The notes: generated by a model from the letters alone, not told the origin. A stretch of 64,000 bases of DNA from Aggregicoccus sp. 17bor-14 (GCF_009659535.1 NZ_VJZZ01000002.1:496001-560000); one strand, 5' to 3'. Numbered from the stretch's first letter, positions 36,514-46,876 are shown. Made by a program: numbers and translations.

Positions 36514-37332
36514 TCAGCGCTGCGCGATGAAGGGCGCCGGGCCGCTCTCCTGCGCCGGCGCCCCCGGCAGCGCAGACACCGTGCCCGGCGCGCCGCGGCG
36601 CGGGCGCCAGTCCAGCCCCACCAGCGCGACGAGGAGGCAGCAGGGCGCTCCGAGCGCGAGCGCCCCGTAGCGCGCGTGCAGCAGGGTGCCCGCGACGCAG
36701 CCGCCGAGGAAGGAGCCGAGGAGGAAGACGTGCAGCCACGCTCGCTCGAACTCCACCGCGTGCAGCAGGTCGCGCAGCGCGCGCGCGAGCCCCAGCGCGC
36801 CGCGTCCGCGCGCGTGGTCGCGCACCCAGGTGCCCATGCGCACCAGCTCGATGCCCAGGTCCGTCACCATCCCCGTCACGTGCGAGGTGCGCACCACCGC
36901 GCCGGACACGCGCGTGACGAGCGCGTTCTGCAGGCCCATGGCGAAGCTCAGCCCCCACGCGAGCGCCGGCTCGCGCTCGCCCGGGTGGCGCCAGCAGAGG
37001 AACGCCACGCCGCCGAGCATCAGCAGCTCCAGCAGCAGCACCAGCGAGTGCCGCCCGCGCGAGCGGTGGCGCGCGGCGTCCATCAGCAGGCTGGAACTCA
37101 CCGCGCCGCAGAAGAAGGCGAGCAGCAGCCGCGCCGCGGCCGCCGCGTCCAGCCCGTGGCCCGAGGCCAGCGCCTCGCCCAGCTCGGATACCTTGCCGCT
37201 CATGTGCGAGGTGTGCGTGCCCAGCAGGTAGAAGCCGACCGCGTTCACGCTGCCCGCCACGCCCGCCAGCAGCATGGCGAGCAGCGCGTTCTCTCGGCGG
37301 GCCTGGGGAGAGCCCTCGCGGTTGAAGAGCAT
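36514..37332 (-). CDS. DUF1275 (YoaK-type) membrane protein
   Basis: A 272-residue membrane protein with about six hydrophobic segments. Family signatures: GSVNAVGFYLLGTHTSHMSG near the start and GLQNALVTRVSGAVVRTSHVTGMVTDLG in the middle, both typical of DUF1275. Function is unknown, perhaps transport. Start at 37332 is the first ATG of the open frame. Pro/Gly-rich tail at the end. Confidence 0.88.
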   Translation of the reverse strand: MLFNREGSPQARRENALLAMLLAGVAGSVNAVGFYLLGTHTSHMSGKVSELGEALASGHGLDAAAAARLLLAFFCGAVSSSLLMDAARHRSRGRHSLVLLLELLMLGGVAFLCWRHPGEREPALAWGLSFAMGLQNALVTRVSGAVVRTSHVTGMVTDLGIELVRMGTWVRDHARGRGALGLARALRDLLHAVEFERAWLHVFLLGSFLGGCVAGTLLHARYGALALGAPCCLLVALVGLDWRPRRGAPGTVSALPGAPAQESGPAPFIAQR

Positions 37333-37372
37333 GAGCGCGAGCGAGTCTAGCTCCCCTGGAGCCGGGCCGCGC

Positions 37373-37717
37373 CTAGCCTGGCGGCCAGGTGAGCGGACGG
37401 CCGGCGAGCACGTGCAGGTGGATGTGGAACACCGTCTGCCCCGCGTCGCGGCCCGCGTTCATCACCACCCGGTAGCCCGAGTCCGCGTAGCCGCGCTCCT
37501 TCGCCAGCTTCGCCGCCGCGACGTAGAGGTGGCCCGCCAGCTCGCGGTCCCCGGAGGCGATGTCCCCGATGGTGGCGATATGCTTGTTCGGGATGACGAG
37601 CACGTGCATCGGCGCCTGGGGATTGATGTCCTCGAAGGCGAGGCAGTGCTCGTCGCGGTAGACGACCTTGGCCGGAATCTGGCCGTCGCGGATGCGGCAG
37701 AAGAGGCAGTCGGACAT
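37373..37717 (-). CDS. HIT-family (HinT-like) nucleotide hydrolase
   Basis: A 114-residue histidine-triad protein. C4 and C7 form the usual N-terminal Zn pair (SDCLFCRI). The catalytic triad HIHLH is at 98-102, and MHVLVIPNKH at 37-46. HinT hydrolyses adenosine phosphoramidates and related nucleotides. Normal length and fold. It is upstream of the GT22-type gene on the same strand, 21 bases apart, so could be co-transcribed. Confidence 0.95.
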   Translation of the reverse strand: MSDCLFCRIRDGQIPAKVVYRDEHCLAFEDINPQAPMHVLVIPNKHIATIGDIASGDRELAGHLYVAAAKLAKERGYADSGYRVVMNAGRDAGQTVFHIHLHVLAGRPLTWPPG

Positions 37718-37738
37718 GGGCGGGCAGTGTAGCCCTGC

Positions 37739-39181
37739 CTAGTCGAGCCGCCAGGAGAAGTGGGCGTCCGCGACGCATCCTGCACGCTGCAGGCGCACGA
37801 GGACGAGCGGCCCGTCGCTGGCCAGCACCTGCGCGCCGCCGTCGGAGCCCACTGCCCCGGGCACGGTGATGGCGTAGTTGTAGAGCCCCGCGCCGCGCGG
37901 CGGCCCGTCGTGCGGGTAGAGCGGCACCGGGCGGTGCAGGTAGCTGTAGCCGCCGGTCCACGCCAGGTGCGCGACCTCCACCTTGAGCCCGCACAGGTCC
38001 GGCGCGTGCCCGGCCCGCTCGAGCAGCCGGTTGATGGGCCCCGCGTCGTCCCAGGCGCTCGCCCGGGGGCGGCTTTCCTCGTACGCGCCCAGGTCCCCGA
38101 AGCGGAGCTGCGGGGCGCTCGCCGCCGAGAGCACGCCGACCGCCAGCAGCGCACCCGCTGCGGCTCGGGCGGCGGCGGGGTCCTGCACCTGCGAGAGCAG
38201 CGCCTCCAGCCCCACCCCGGCGAGCGCCGCCACGAGCGGGAAGAGCGGCAAGAGGAAGCGCAATTCCTTGTGGGGCTGCAGCGCGTGCACGAGGAAGAAG
38301 GCCGCGCTGAGCAGCCAGAGCGCCGGCGCGCGCCGCGCCGCGAGCAGCGCGAGCCCGAGCCCCGCGAGCGTGACGGCGGGCATGGCCTGCAGCAGCACCC
38401 GCAGGTAGTAGCCGAAGGGCGAGGTGCCCCAGCGCGCGGCGCCCCCGGCCAGGTTGAAGTCCAGGTACACGCGCGCGGACTGGAACCAGCTCCCCCACGT
38501 CAGCCGGTCCAGCAGCCCGTAGAGCAGGGCGCCCACCGCGAGCACCGCCGCGGCCTCGGCCGCCCGGGCCCAGCGCCGGCGCACGAGCAGCACGGCGAGC
38601 AGCCCCAGGCACAGCAGCCCGCACTGCAGCCGCAGCAGGGTGGCGAGCGCGAGCAGCGCCGCACCCCCGAGCGTCTGCCGGCGCGTCGCCCCCTCCGGCA
38701 GGGCGAGCGCGAGCCCCGCCACCAGGGGCAGCGCCGCGGCGTTCTCGCTCATCGCCCGGTGCGAGAAGTAGAGGGGCACCGCGCCCAGGGCGAGCAGCAG
38801 CGCCGCGCTCGCCGCGGCGAGCGCCCCCGCCCCGAGCCTGCGCGCGAGCGCGTACGCCCCGGCGATGCAGCCGGTGCCTGCAAGCGCGAAGGCGCAGCGG
38901 GTGAGGCGCAGGTAGCCCCCGGGCTCGGGCAGGTGCAGGGCGCGCGCGAGCTCGAAGAGCCCCGCCACCAGCCCCGGCAGCGCCCAGCTGCGCGCCCCGC
39001 GCGCGAACTCCCAGGCCACCAGGCCGTAGCCCCAGACGAGCCGGTGCGCGGGCTCCAGGCTCTGGTGCACCTCGTCCGGCCAGTACAGGCCGTCCTCCGT
39101 CAGGGCGAGGTACAGGCGCAGGGCACCCCCGGCCACGAGGCCGAGGAGCAGCAGCAGGAGGGCAGGGGAGGGCCGGCGCAT
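37739..39181 (-). CDS. GT22-type (Alg9-like) mannosyltransferase
   Basis: A 480-residue membrane protein with about nine to eleven hydrophobic segments. The first loop PDEVHQSLEPAHRLVWGYG (35-53) and the motif HKELRFLLP (304-312) are hallmarks of GT22 dolichol-phosphate-mannose mannosyltransferases, which attach mannose to glycans or lipids from a polyprenyl-phosphate-sugar donor. The C-terminal 130 residues form a soluble domain. Bacterial members occur in actinobacteria and some myxobacteria, with unknown acceptors. The ATG at 39181 is only 49 bases from the divergent hprK start; the gap has GGGAAC/GTTCCC inverted repeats. Confidence 0.85.
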   Translation of the reverse strand: MRRPSPALLLLLLGLVAGGALRLYLALTEDGLYWPDEVHQSLEPAHRLVWGYGLVAWEFARGARSWALPGLVAGLFELARALHLPEPGGYLRLTRCAFALAGTGCIAGAYALARRLGAGALAAASAALLLALGAVPLYFSHRAMSENAAALPLVAGLALALPEGATRRQTLGGAALLALATLLRLQCGLLCLGLLAVLLVRRRWARAAEAAAVLAVGALLYGLLDRLTWGSWFQSARVYLDFNLAGGAARWGTSPFGYYLRVLLQAMPAVTLAGLGLALLAARRAPALWLLSAAFFLVHALQPHKELRFLLPLFPLVAALAGVGLEALLSQVQDPAAARAAAGALLAVGVLSAASAPQLRFGDLGAYEESRPRASAWDDAGPINRLLERAGHAPDLCGLKVEVAHLAWTGGYSYLHRPVPLYPHDGPPRGAGLYNYAITVPGAVGSDGGAQVLASDGPLVLVRLQRAGCVADAHFSWRLD

Positions 39182-39229
39182 GACGGGAACATTCCAAACG
39201 GCCCGGCCGATGATATCCAGTTCCCCGTA

Positions 39230-40192
39230 ATGGCCTCCCTGCGCATCGCCCGGCTCCTCGAGGACCGCGACTACGACCTGAAGCTCACCCTGGTGGCGGG
39301 GGAGCGCGGCCTGCAGAAGGTCATCACCTCCCCGCGCATCCAGAAGCCGGGGCTCGCCCTCACCGGCTTCACCGAGCACCTGCACCCCCAGCGCGTGCAG
39401 GTGTTCGGCAACACCGAGATCTCCTTCCTGCGCACCCTGCCCGAGCCGCGCCAGCGCGAGGTGCTCTCCACCCTCTTCGCCGGCGACCTCGCCTGCGTGG
39501 TGGTGACCAAGAACCTGGAGTTGCCGACCGCGCTCGTGGACGAGTGCGAGCACGCCGGGCTCTCGCTGATGAAGACGCCGCTGCTCAGCAGCACCTTCAT
39601 CCAGCAGGTGCAGGCCTTCCTCGAGGAGGCCCTCACCGAGACCAGCAGCCTGCACGGCGTGCTGATGGACGTGTTCGGCGTGGGCATCCTGCTGCTGGGC
39701 AAGAGCGGCATCGGCAAATCCGAGATCGCCCTGGACCTGGTGATGCGCGGCCACCGGCTCGTCGCGGACGACATCGTGGACGTCACCCGGCGCAAGAACG
39801 CGGTGCACGGCGCGGGCAACCCCGTCATCAAGCACCACATGGAGATCCGCGGCCTCGGCATCATCAACATCAAGGACCTGTTCGGCGTGGCCGCCGTGCG
39901 CGAGACCAAGGCGATCGAGATGGTCATCGAGCTGCACGACTGGGACCCGCACCAGGAGTATGACCGCCTGGGGGTGGAGGACCAGATGTTCAACATCGTG
40001 GGGGTGGACATCCCCCTCTCGGTGGTGCCCGTCCGTCCAGGGCGCAACATGACCACCATCATCGAGGTGGCGGCGCGCAACCACCTGCTCAAGTTGCAGG
40101 GCCATCACTCGGCGCGCGAGTTCGCCGAGCGCCTCAATCGGGCCATCGCAGAGGGTGCGATGCGCCGCACTCTGGGAGAAGAGGTCGAGTAG
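39230..40192 (+). CDS. hprK: HPr kinase/phosphorylase
   Basis: A 320-residue bifunctional kinase/phosphorylase, full length. N-terminal regulatory domain (about 1-130); Walker A GKSGIGKS (157-164); the C-terminal signature [15 protein letters not shown] binds HPr. It phosphorylates and dephosphorylates HPr on serine, linking PTS state to metabolism. No HPr or PTS gene is present in the window. The TAG stop shares its G with the GTG start of rapZ. Confidence 0.97.
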   Translation: MASLRIARLLEDRDYDLKLTLVAGERGLQKVITSPRIQKPGLALTGFTEHLHPQRVQVFGNTEISFLRTLPEPRQREVLSTLFAGDLACVVVTKNLELPTALVDECEHAGLSLMKTPLLSSTFIQQVQAFLEEALTETSSLHGVLMDVFGVGILLLGKSGIGKSEIALDLVMRGHRLVADDIVDVTRRKNAVHGAGNPVIKHHMEIRGLGIINIKDLFGVAAVRETKAIEMVIELHDWDPHQEYDRLGVEDQMFNIVGVDIPLSVVPVRPGRNMTTIIEVAARNHLLKLQGHHSAREFAERLNRAIAEGAMRRTLGEEVE

Positions 40193-41055
40193 TGTCCGCC
40201 CCCACCAAGCAGATCGTCGTCATCACCGGCATGTCCGGCTCCGGCAAGAGCACGGCCATCCGTGCGCTGGAGGATGCGGGCTACTTCTGCATCGACAACC
40301 TCCCCGTGCTGCTCCTGCCCAAGCTCACCGAGCTGGCGGGAGGAGGCCACATCGAGCGCGTGGCGCTCGTCATCGACGCGCGCGAGAGCGTGTTCCTCCA
40401 CGAGGCCCCGCGCATCCTCGGGGACGTGAAGCGCGCCGGGCACCAGGTGGACGTGCTCTTCCTGGACGCGAGCGACGAGAGCCTCCTGCGCCGCTTCAGC
40501 GAGACGCGCCGCAAGCACCCGCTCGCCCCCGAGGGCAGCGTGATGCAGGGGCTCACCGCCGAGCGCCACCTGCTCAAGGACCTGCGCGAGATGGCCGACC
40601 AGGTCATCGACTCGAGCGCGCTCAACGTCCACGACCTCAAGCGCATGGTGCAGGCGCGCTTCAGCCCGAACCCGGACAGCGGGCCCAGCCTCAGCCTCAT
40701 GTCCTTCGGCTACCGCTACGGCGTGCCCCCGCAGGCGGACCTCGTCCTGGACGTGCGCTTCCTGCCCAACCCCTACTTCATCCCGGAGATGAAGGGGCTG
40801 ACCGGCAAGAACCCCAAGGTGGCCGCCTACGTGCTGGACCGCGACGAGAGCCAGCAGTTCCTCGCCAAGGTCGAGGACCTCTGCCGCTTCCTCTTCCCGC
40901 GCTACCAGAAGGAGGGCAAGGCGTACCTCACGGTGGCGCTCGGGTGCACGGGGGGCAAGCACCGCTCGGTGGCCATCGCGGCCGAGCTCGCGCGAAGGCT
41001 CTCGGACACGCACAGCCGCGTTCAGCTGTGGGACCGGGACCTGGGCAAGGAGTAA
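40192..41055 (+). CDS. rapZ: RapZ-type P-loop protein (YvcJ family)
   Basis: A 287-residue protein. Walker A GMSGSGKS (13-20) and downstream CIDNLP; the C-terminal domain has [22 protein letters not shown] and the conserved [15 protein letters not shown] loop. In enterobacteria RapZ is an RNase adaptor for GlmS control; in other groups the function is less clear. GTG start overlaps the hprK stop by one base, and the pair is conserved in many proteobacteria. A short gap leads to asnS. Confidence 0.96.
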   Translation: MSAPTKQIVVITGMSGSGKSTAIRALEDAGYFCIDNLPVLLLPKLTELAGGGHIERVALVIDARESVFLHEAPRILGDVKRAGHQVDVLFLDASDESLLRRFSETRRKHPLAPEGSVMQGLTAERHLLKDLREMADQVIDSSALNVHDLKRMVQARFSPNPDSGPSLSLMSFGYRYGVPPQADLVLDVRFLPNPYFIPEMKGLTGKNPKVAAYVLDRDESQQFLAKVEDLCRFLFPRYQKEGKAYLTVALGCTGGKHRSVAIAAELARRLSDTHSRVQLWDRDLGKE

Positions 41056-41066
41056 GGTCCGCCGCC

Positions 41067-42530
<1,464 letters not shown>

Positions 42531-42541
42531 GGAAGTGCGGG

Positions 42542-42570
42542 CGGGAGGGGCTGGCCCTCACCCCCTCCCG
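42542..42570 (+). terminator. Terminator hairpin after asnS
   Basis: CGGGAGGGG (42542-42550) pairs with CCCCTCCCG (42562-42570) over 9 bp around an 11-base loop, 12 bases after the asnS stop. The CCTCACCCC-rich loop resembles the repeat family seen at 52172 and 60974. Confidence 0.65.
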
Positions 42571-42587
42571 TGCACACCGTTGCGGGC

Positions 42588-42728
42588 ATGTTCTTCTTCT
42601 TCAGCAACCGCTTCGGCTGCGTGGGCTCCATCCTCGTCTCGGCGGCGCTCAGCGCGCTCATCTACTTCGTCTTCATGCACGGCAGCTGCGGGGGCGCGGG
42701 CGGCCCCGTGTCCCCCAGCGGCTACTGA
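42588..42728 (+). CDS. Small single-pass membrane protein (46 aa)
   Basis: A 46-residue open frame beginning MFFFFSNRFGCVGS, with one hydrophobic segment (about 12-30) and a Cys/Gly-rich tail. It lies right after the asnS terminator and overlaps the stop end of the convergent DNRLRE gene by 7 bases. No clear ribosome site. I recall similar Phe-rich short frames in other myxobacteria but cannot verify. Function unknown. Confidence 0.5.
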   Translation: MFFFFSNRFGCVGSILVSAALSALIYFVFMHGSCGGAGGPVSPSGY

Positions 42729-43864
42729 GCGGCGCAGGGCTCCTCGTACTCGAGCCGCAGCGTGGGCCAGCTGCCCGTGTCCGGGCTGTACGCGGAGACG
42801 AAGTCCACGCCGTCGGGTGAGTCGGTCTTGAGCCCCAGCTCGAGCCGCAGGGGTCCCTCGGCCACCATCAGCGTGTCCGTGAGATCGTAGTCGACGGCGC
42901 CCGCGCCCGAGATGCTGCGGCGGGTGGCGAGCGGGGTGAGCTCGGTCTGCGGGCGCGTGGCCCAGGTGCGGCTGTCCTGGGTCCAGGCCCCCGCCTGCAC
43001 GCGGAACAGCTCGGGCGCGAGCCGGGTGCCCTCGGTGGCGAAGAGGCGCAGCGTGGCGCGGGTGAGGGTGCGGCCCTGCCGGTCCACCTGGAAGGCGAGG
43101 TACGACTCGCGCACCGGGTCGCCGTCCACGCGCAGCTCGGGCTTGCGCAGGAAGTCCTTCTCCGGGGAGTCGGCGAGCACGTAGAAGCCCTCCACGGGCC
43201 AGCTCACCTCCACGCGCTGCGCGGTGGCGCCCGCGGCGCAGTCCGCGGGCTCCGTCTGCACCACCAGCTGGGGCCGCAGGGCCTCCAGGGTGCTGTCGCG
43301 CGCGACGAAGCTCGCGCCGTCCGCGCTGTCGGTGGCGAGCAGGAAGTCGTAGTCGCCATCGCCCTGCACGGCGGCGCTCACGTCCAGCTCCACCCAGCTG
43401 TCGGCGCGCACGGCCCCGCTCGCGGCGTAGCGCGGAGCGTCCGCGGCCGCGCGGGGGCGGCTCTTCCAGGTGACGTGCTCCTCGCTCCAGCCACCCTGCA
43501 CCGTTTGAGCGTAGGGCGCGTCGGTGCTCGCGCTGGTGGCGTACACGCGCAGGGTGGCGTGGCGCACGCGGCCCACGCCGCTGAGCCGGAAGTGCAGCAC
43601 CGACTCCACGCGCGGGTCGCCGTCCACGCGCAGCCGGCTGTGCGCCCCGAAGGCGCGTCCCGAGCGCTCGGACTCCACGCGCGCGTCCGCGTCCGCGAGC
43701 GCGAACACGGTGGTGCTGCCGCCCAGCGCGAACTCGGCCTGGGCGAGCGGGGCCGCGTGCAGCAGCTCGTCGTCCCCCAGCTCCACGGCGTCCGGGTCCG
43801 CGTCCCCACCACAGGCCAGCGCCACGGCCGCCGCGACGGCCCATCCCCACGTCTTGAACTGCAT
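42722..43864 (-). CDS. DNRLRE-domain (CBM96-like) lipoprotein
   Basis: A 380-residue protein with lipobox-like ALAC (Cys18). Two DNRLRE/CBM96-type beta-sandwich domains (about 45-205 and 215-380), each with the pattern LRVDGDP...SYLAFQVDRQGR or LHFRLSGVGR, then ATLRVYAT/ATLRLFAT, then a TW..RP loop. Such domains bind carbohydrate or serve as structural caps on surface proteins. No enzyme domain. ATG at 43864. Divergent from LytSR pair 2, with a structured intergenic region between. Confidence 0.8.
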   Translation of the reverse strand: MQFKTWGWAVAAAVALACGGDADPDAVELGDDELLHAAPLAQAEFALGGSTTVFALADADARVESERSGRAFGAHSRLRVDGDPRVESVLHFRLSGVGRVRHATLRVYATSASTDAPYAQTVQGGWSEEHVTWKSRPRAAADAPRYAASGAVRADSWVELDVSAAVQGDGDYDFLLATDSADGASFVARDSTLEALRPQLVVQTEPADCAAGATAQRVEVSWPVEGFYVLADSPEKDFLRKPELRVDGDPVRESYLAFQVDRQGRTLTRATLRLFATEGTRLAPELFRVQAGAWTQDSRTWATRPQTELTPLATRRSISGAGAVDYDLTDTLMVAEGPLRLELGLKTDSPDGVDFVSAYSPDTGSWPTLRLEYEEPCAAQ

Positions 43865-44252
43865 CGGTCTCGTGCTCCCCCTGCGCCCCGCCCGGCATGG
43901 ATTGCACCCGCCGTGCCGGGCTTCCCCCTCCCTCCGGGAGAGGGGCGGGGTGGGGGATCTCCCCGGGGAGAGGGAAAGAAAGTTCCCTGCCCGCGGAAGG
44001 CGGCGTGTCCCGCAGTGCAGGGTCGCTGACCTGCCGTGGGCATGGGGTGGGGGCGCTGCGTGCGGCGTCCCCCCCACCTGCCGGACCGCCGCACGCAGGG
44101 GGCAGCAGTCGCCCGGGCGCGCGCGCTGGAACAAGGGGGTGCGACGAAGCGGCCCGCAGCTGCGCTGGAGCGCCCGCCGCGTGAGGCGAAGCGGAGCCCC
44201 GCGGCAGGTTGACCCGTGCGCGGAGCGGCCCGCACAATCCCCGCCCTCCGCC
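43865..44252. other. Structured intergenic region between DNRLRE gene and LytSR pair 2
   Basis: No convincing gene. It holds a CCCTCC-type repeat copy (about 43925-43955), the perfect palindrome CTCCCCGGGGAG (about 43959-43970), a 12-bp inverted repeat interleaved with a second helix (44046-44098), direct repeats AGCGGCCCGCA (44148-44158 and 44224-44234), and a possible promoter TTGACC-N18-CACAAT (44209-44238) ending about 15 bases before the kinase ATG. Confidence 0.55.
44046..44098. promoter_or_regulatory. Interleaved inverted repeats (pseudoknot-like)
   Basis: Helix A: GGTGGGGG (44046-44053) with CCCCCACC (44071-44078). Helix B: CTGCGTGCGGCG (44056-44067) with CGCCGCACGCAG (44087-44098), 12 perfect pairs. 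The arms alternate A5-B5-A3-B3, the topology of an H-type pseudoknot, or of two mutually exclusive hairpins. It may act as a leader element or DNA operator. Confidence 0.5.
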
Positions 44253-45212
44253 ATGGCGTCCGAGCCCTTCCATCCCGACGAGACGCCTCGCTCCGAGGAC
44301 GACGAGGTGCGCGTGTCCAAGGCGCGCATCCAGGCGGTGGTGAACGTGCTCTCGGTGATGGCGATCGGCGGCTACGACCCGCAGACCATGCGCCTGCCGC
44401 CGCGCGAGTCGGACGCCTTCGGGCTGCTCGAGGAGGGCTTCAACCTCTTCGCGCGCGAGCACGCGGAGACCACGCAGCGCAACCTCGAGTACCTGCGCAC
44501 CATCGAGCAGGCGCGCCAGGAGGCCGCCGAGCGCCAGGTGCGCGAGGCGCAGCTGCAGGAGCAGCTGATGCGCGCCCAGCTGCACACGCTGCGCATGCAG
44601 CTGCAGCCGCACTTCCTCTTCAACACGCTCAACTCCATCGCCGCGCTGGTGGAGGAGGACGTGCGCGCCGGGCAGCAGATGATCGCCCACCTGAGCGACT
44701 TCTTCCGCCTCACCCTGGAGAGCACGCGCCAGCAGGAGGTCACGCTGCGCGACGAGCTCACCCTCATCGGGCACTACCTCGACCTGGAGAAGATGCGCTT
44801 CGGGGACCGGCTGCAGGTGAGCCTGGACGTGGCCCCCGAGGCCCTGGACGCGCTGGTGCCCAGCTTCATCCTCCAGCCGCTGGTGGAGAACGCCATCCGC
44901 CACGGCATCCAGCCGGCCATCGAGGGCGGCACGGTGCAGGTGGTGGGGCGGGTGGAGGGCGAGCGCGTGCACCTGGAGGTGCGCGACGACGGCGTGGGGC
45001 TCGCGGCGCCCGCGAGCGCCGGGGCCCGGCTGGGCCCCGCGCGCCGCTCCACCGGGGTGGGGCTCTCCAACACCCGCCAGCGGCTCGCCCAGCGCTTCGG
45101 CGAGCCGCCCGAGCAGCTGCTCGAGGTGCGCGCGCGCACGCCCCGCGGCACCTGCGTCACGCTGCGCTTTCCCCGCCTCCTCGCGGCCCGCGGGGACAGG
45201 AGGACGTCATGA
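44253..45212 (+). CDS. LytS-type sensor histidine kinase without membrane segments (pair 2)
   Basis: A 319-residue soluble kinase. Residues 1-100 lack membrane segments and form helical coiled coil (about 55-110). H120 in LQPHFLFNTLNSI is the phospho-acceptor. N box LVENAIRHG, G1 RDDGVGL and G2 STGVGLSNTRQRL are intact, unlike pair 1. The sensor input must be cytoplasmic or through a partner. ATG at 44253. Stop overlaps the regulator ATG (ATGA). Confidence 0.93.
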   Translation: MASEPFHPDETPRSEDDEVRVSKARIQAVVNVLSVMAIGGYDPQTMRLPPRESDAFGLLEEGFNLFAREHAETTQRNLEYLRTIEQARQEAAERQVREAQLQEQLMRAQLHTLRMQLQPHFLFNTLNSIAALVEEDVRAGQQMIAHLSDFFRLTLESTRQQEVTLRDELTLIGHYLDLEKMRFGDRLQVSLDVAPEALDALVPSFILQPLVENAIRHGIQPAIEGGTVQVVGRVEGERVHLEVRDDGVGLAAPASAGARLGPARRSTGVGLSNTRQRLAQRFGEPPEQLLEVRARTPRGTCVTLRFPRLLAARGDRRTS

Positions 45213-46021
45213 GTCAGCCCCTCTCCGTGGTCATCGCCGACGACGAGCCGCTCGCGCGCCGGCGCCTGCTCTCGCTGCTGCGCGACGAGCCGGGCCTGAG
45301 CGTGGTGGCGGAGTGCGCGAACGGCGTGGAGCTGGTGGACGCGGTGCGCGCGCGCAGCCCGGACCTCGTCTTCGTGGACGTGCAGATGCCGGGGCTCAAC
45401 GGCCTGGAGGCGCTCGCGGCGCTGGAGGGCGAGCGCGCGCCGGTCACCGTCTTCGTCACCGCGTACGAGGAGCACGCGCGCCAGGCCTTCGACACCGAGG
45501 CGCTGGACTACGTGCTCAAGCCCATCCACGAGGACCGCTTCCGCCGCGCCGTCTCCCGCGCGCGCGAGCGGGTGCGCGAGCGGCGCGCCGCGGCGCTCAA
45601 CCAGCAGGTGGTGCGGCTGCTGGGCGGCGAGGGCTCCACGGCCGACGCGGTGCCCGGCGCCGCGGGGCTGCCCGCCTCCGAGCCGCGCCTCAGCCGCATC
45701 CCCATCCGCACCGGGGACCGGGTGATGCTCCTGGACGTGGAGGAGATCCGCTGGGTGGAGGCCGAGGGCGACTACCTGCGCTTCCACACGCGCGACACCT
45801 CGCACTCCACCCGGATGACGCTCTCCACGCTCGAGCGCCAGCTGGACCCCTCGCGCTTCGTGCGCATCCACCGCTCCACGCTGGTGCGCGCCGCCGTGGT
45901 GAAGGAGCTGCAGCCGCTCACCCACGGCGAGAGCCGCGTGGTGCTGCACGACGGCACCCTGCTCAAGCTCAGCCGCACCTACCGCGAGCGCCTGCAGCAG
46001 CTGCTCACCCAGGGCGCGTAG
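45209..46021 (+). CDS. LytR/AlgR-family response regulator (pair 2)
   Basis: A 270-residue regulator. Receiver: D11, D12, phospho-acceptor D57 (VFVDVQMP) and K in VLKPIHE. The LytTR DNA-binding domain (about 165-265) includes RWVEAEGDYLRFHT, RFVRIHRSTLV and a basic C-terminus. AGGAGG six bases before ATG at 45209. Direct repeats resembling those before pair 1 lie just beyond its stop, 111 bases before the next gene, which it may regulate. Confidence 0.94.
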   Translation: MSQPLSVVIADDEPLARRRLLSLLRDEPGLSVVAECANGVELVDAVRARSPDLVFVDVQMPGLNGLEALAALEGERAPVTVFVTAYEEHARQAFDTEALDYVLKPIHEDRFRRAVSRARERVRERRAAALNQQVVRLLGGEGSTADAVPGAAGLPASEPRLSRIPIRTGDRVMLLDVEEIRWVEAEGDYLRFHTRDTSHSTRMTLSTLERQLDPSRFVRIHRSTLVRAAVVKELQPLTHGESRVVLHDGTLLKLSRTYRERLQQLLTQGA

Positions 46022-46042
46022 GCGCTGCACCTACTTCACCCC

Positions 46043-46078
46043 CGACCGCTTCGCCGCGCGCGAGGACCGCTTCGCCGC
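46043..46078. promoter_or_regulatory. 21-bp-spaced direct repeat downstream of LytSR pair 2
   Basis: GACCGCTTCGCCGC occurs at 46044-46057 and 46065-46078, a 21-bp repeat interval. The core CGACCGCT/GGACCGCT (46043-46050, 46064-46071) is almost the pair seen at 17324-17352. It lies 111 bases before the V4R-like gene. The 21-nt phase also fits a coding-repeat remnant (DRFAARE-DRFAA), so either origin is possible. Confidence 0.4.
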
Positions 46079-46181
46079 ACCCCGGCGCGCGCAGGCGTCC
46101 GGCCGAAATATGCTCGCGCCGGCCGGGTTGCAGGTCGGCAGGGCCGCAGGGCCAAGGGCACGCAGCACCCGAAGGAGACGG

Positions 46182-46784
46182 ATGTCCAGCGCAGCAGCCG
46201 CAGCAACGCGAACGGTGGACCTCGGCGCGCTGGAGCTGACGGGCGAGGCGTTCGCGGCGATCGTCTACGGCTTCTCGGAGCGCAACCTGCTCGCCCCGCG
46301 CATCCTCGAGCGCCTGGAGCTGAGCGCGCCCGAGCGCCCCTTCACCCCCACCGGCCACTACCCCATCACGCAGGCCTTCAAGCTGCTCGCCGCGGTGGAG
46401 GGCGAGATGGGGGAGGCGGGCCTGATGAAGACCGGCAGCCTCATCCCGCGCTACGCCCTCTTCCCGGGCGGAGAGCCCGCGGACGTGCGCGCGGCGCTGC
46501 AGCAGCTGGACACGGGCTACCACCACAACCACCGCCGCGACGGCCGGCCCCTGTGGGACCCGGTGACGGGGCAGCTCGGCGAGGGCATCGGGCACTACGC
46601 CTGCGTCGAGCTGGGCACGCGCTCCGCCCGCTTCCACGTGAGCAGCCTGTACCCGTGCAGCTTCGACCGCGGCATCCTCCTGGGCCTCAGCCGCCGCTTC
46701 GAGCCGCTCGTCACGGTGAGCGAAGAGCCGGGCCGCTGCCGGCGCCAGGGCGGCGAGGCCTGCCACTACCTGCTGCGCTGGTAG
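46182..46784 (+). CDS. Unknown protein with V4R-like C-terminus
   Basis: A 200-residue cytoplasmic protein I cannot assign with confidence. GYHHNHRRDGRPLWD near 113-127 and the C-terminal pattern RC-R-RQGGEACHYLLRW, with paired cysteines and a final aromatic strand, recall 4-vinyl-reductase (V4R)-like ligand-binding domains. GAAGGAG seven bases before the ATG at 46182 fixes the start; the frame is open upstream to 46022 without a start codon. It follows LytSR pair 2 and ends with a strong hairpin. A small-molecule sensor is possible. Confidence 0.65.
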   Translation: MSSAAAAATRTVDLGALELTGEAFAAIVYGFSERNLLAPRILERLELSAPERPFTPTGHYPITQAFKLLAAVEGEMGEAGLMKTGSLIPRYALFPGGEPADVRAALQQLDTGYHHNHRRDGRPLWDPVTGQLGEGIGHYACVELGTRSARFHVSSLYPCSFDRGILLGLSRRFEPLVTVSEEPGRCRRQGGEACHYLLRW

Positions 46785-46813
46785 GGAAACCCCTGCCTCC
46801 CCCCCGGTGACAA

Positions 46814-46848
46814 GGGAGGGCCGCCGGCGCTATGACGGCGGGCCTCCC
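46814..46848 (+). terminator. Hairpin after the V4R-like gene
   Basis: GGGAGGGCCGCCG (46814-46826) pairs with CGGCGGGCCTCCC (46836-46848) in 12 of 13 positions around a 9-base loop, 29 bases after the stop. An ATG at 46832 within the loop is therefore an unlikely start for the following gene, which is placed at 46877. Confidence 0.65.
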
Positions 46849-46876
46849 TCTCCTCACAGCCGCCGGGGGCTGCCGG

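Noticed and set aside
46832-46876. ATG at 46832 as start of the first STAS-like gene
   Set aside because: It lies in the loop of the terminator hairpin 46814-46848; the ATG at 46877 fits the fold and follows the hairpin.
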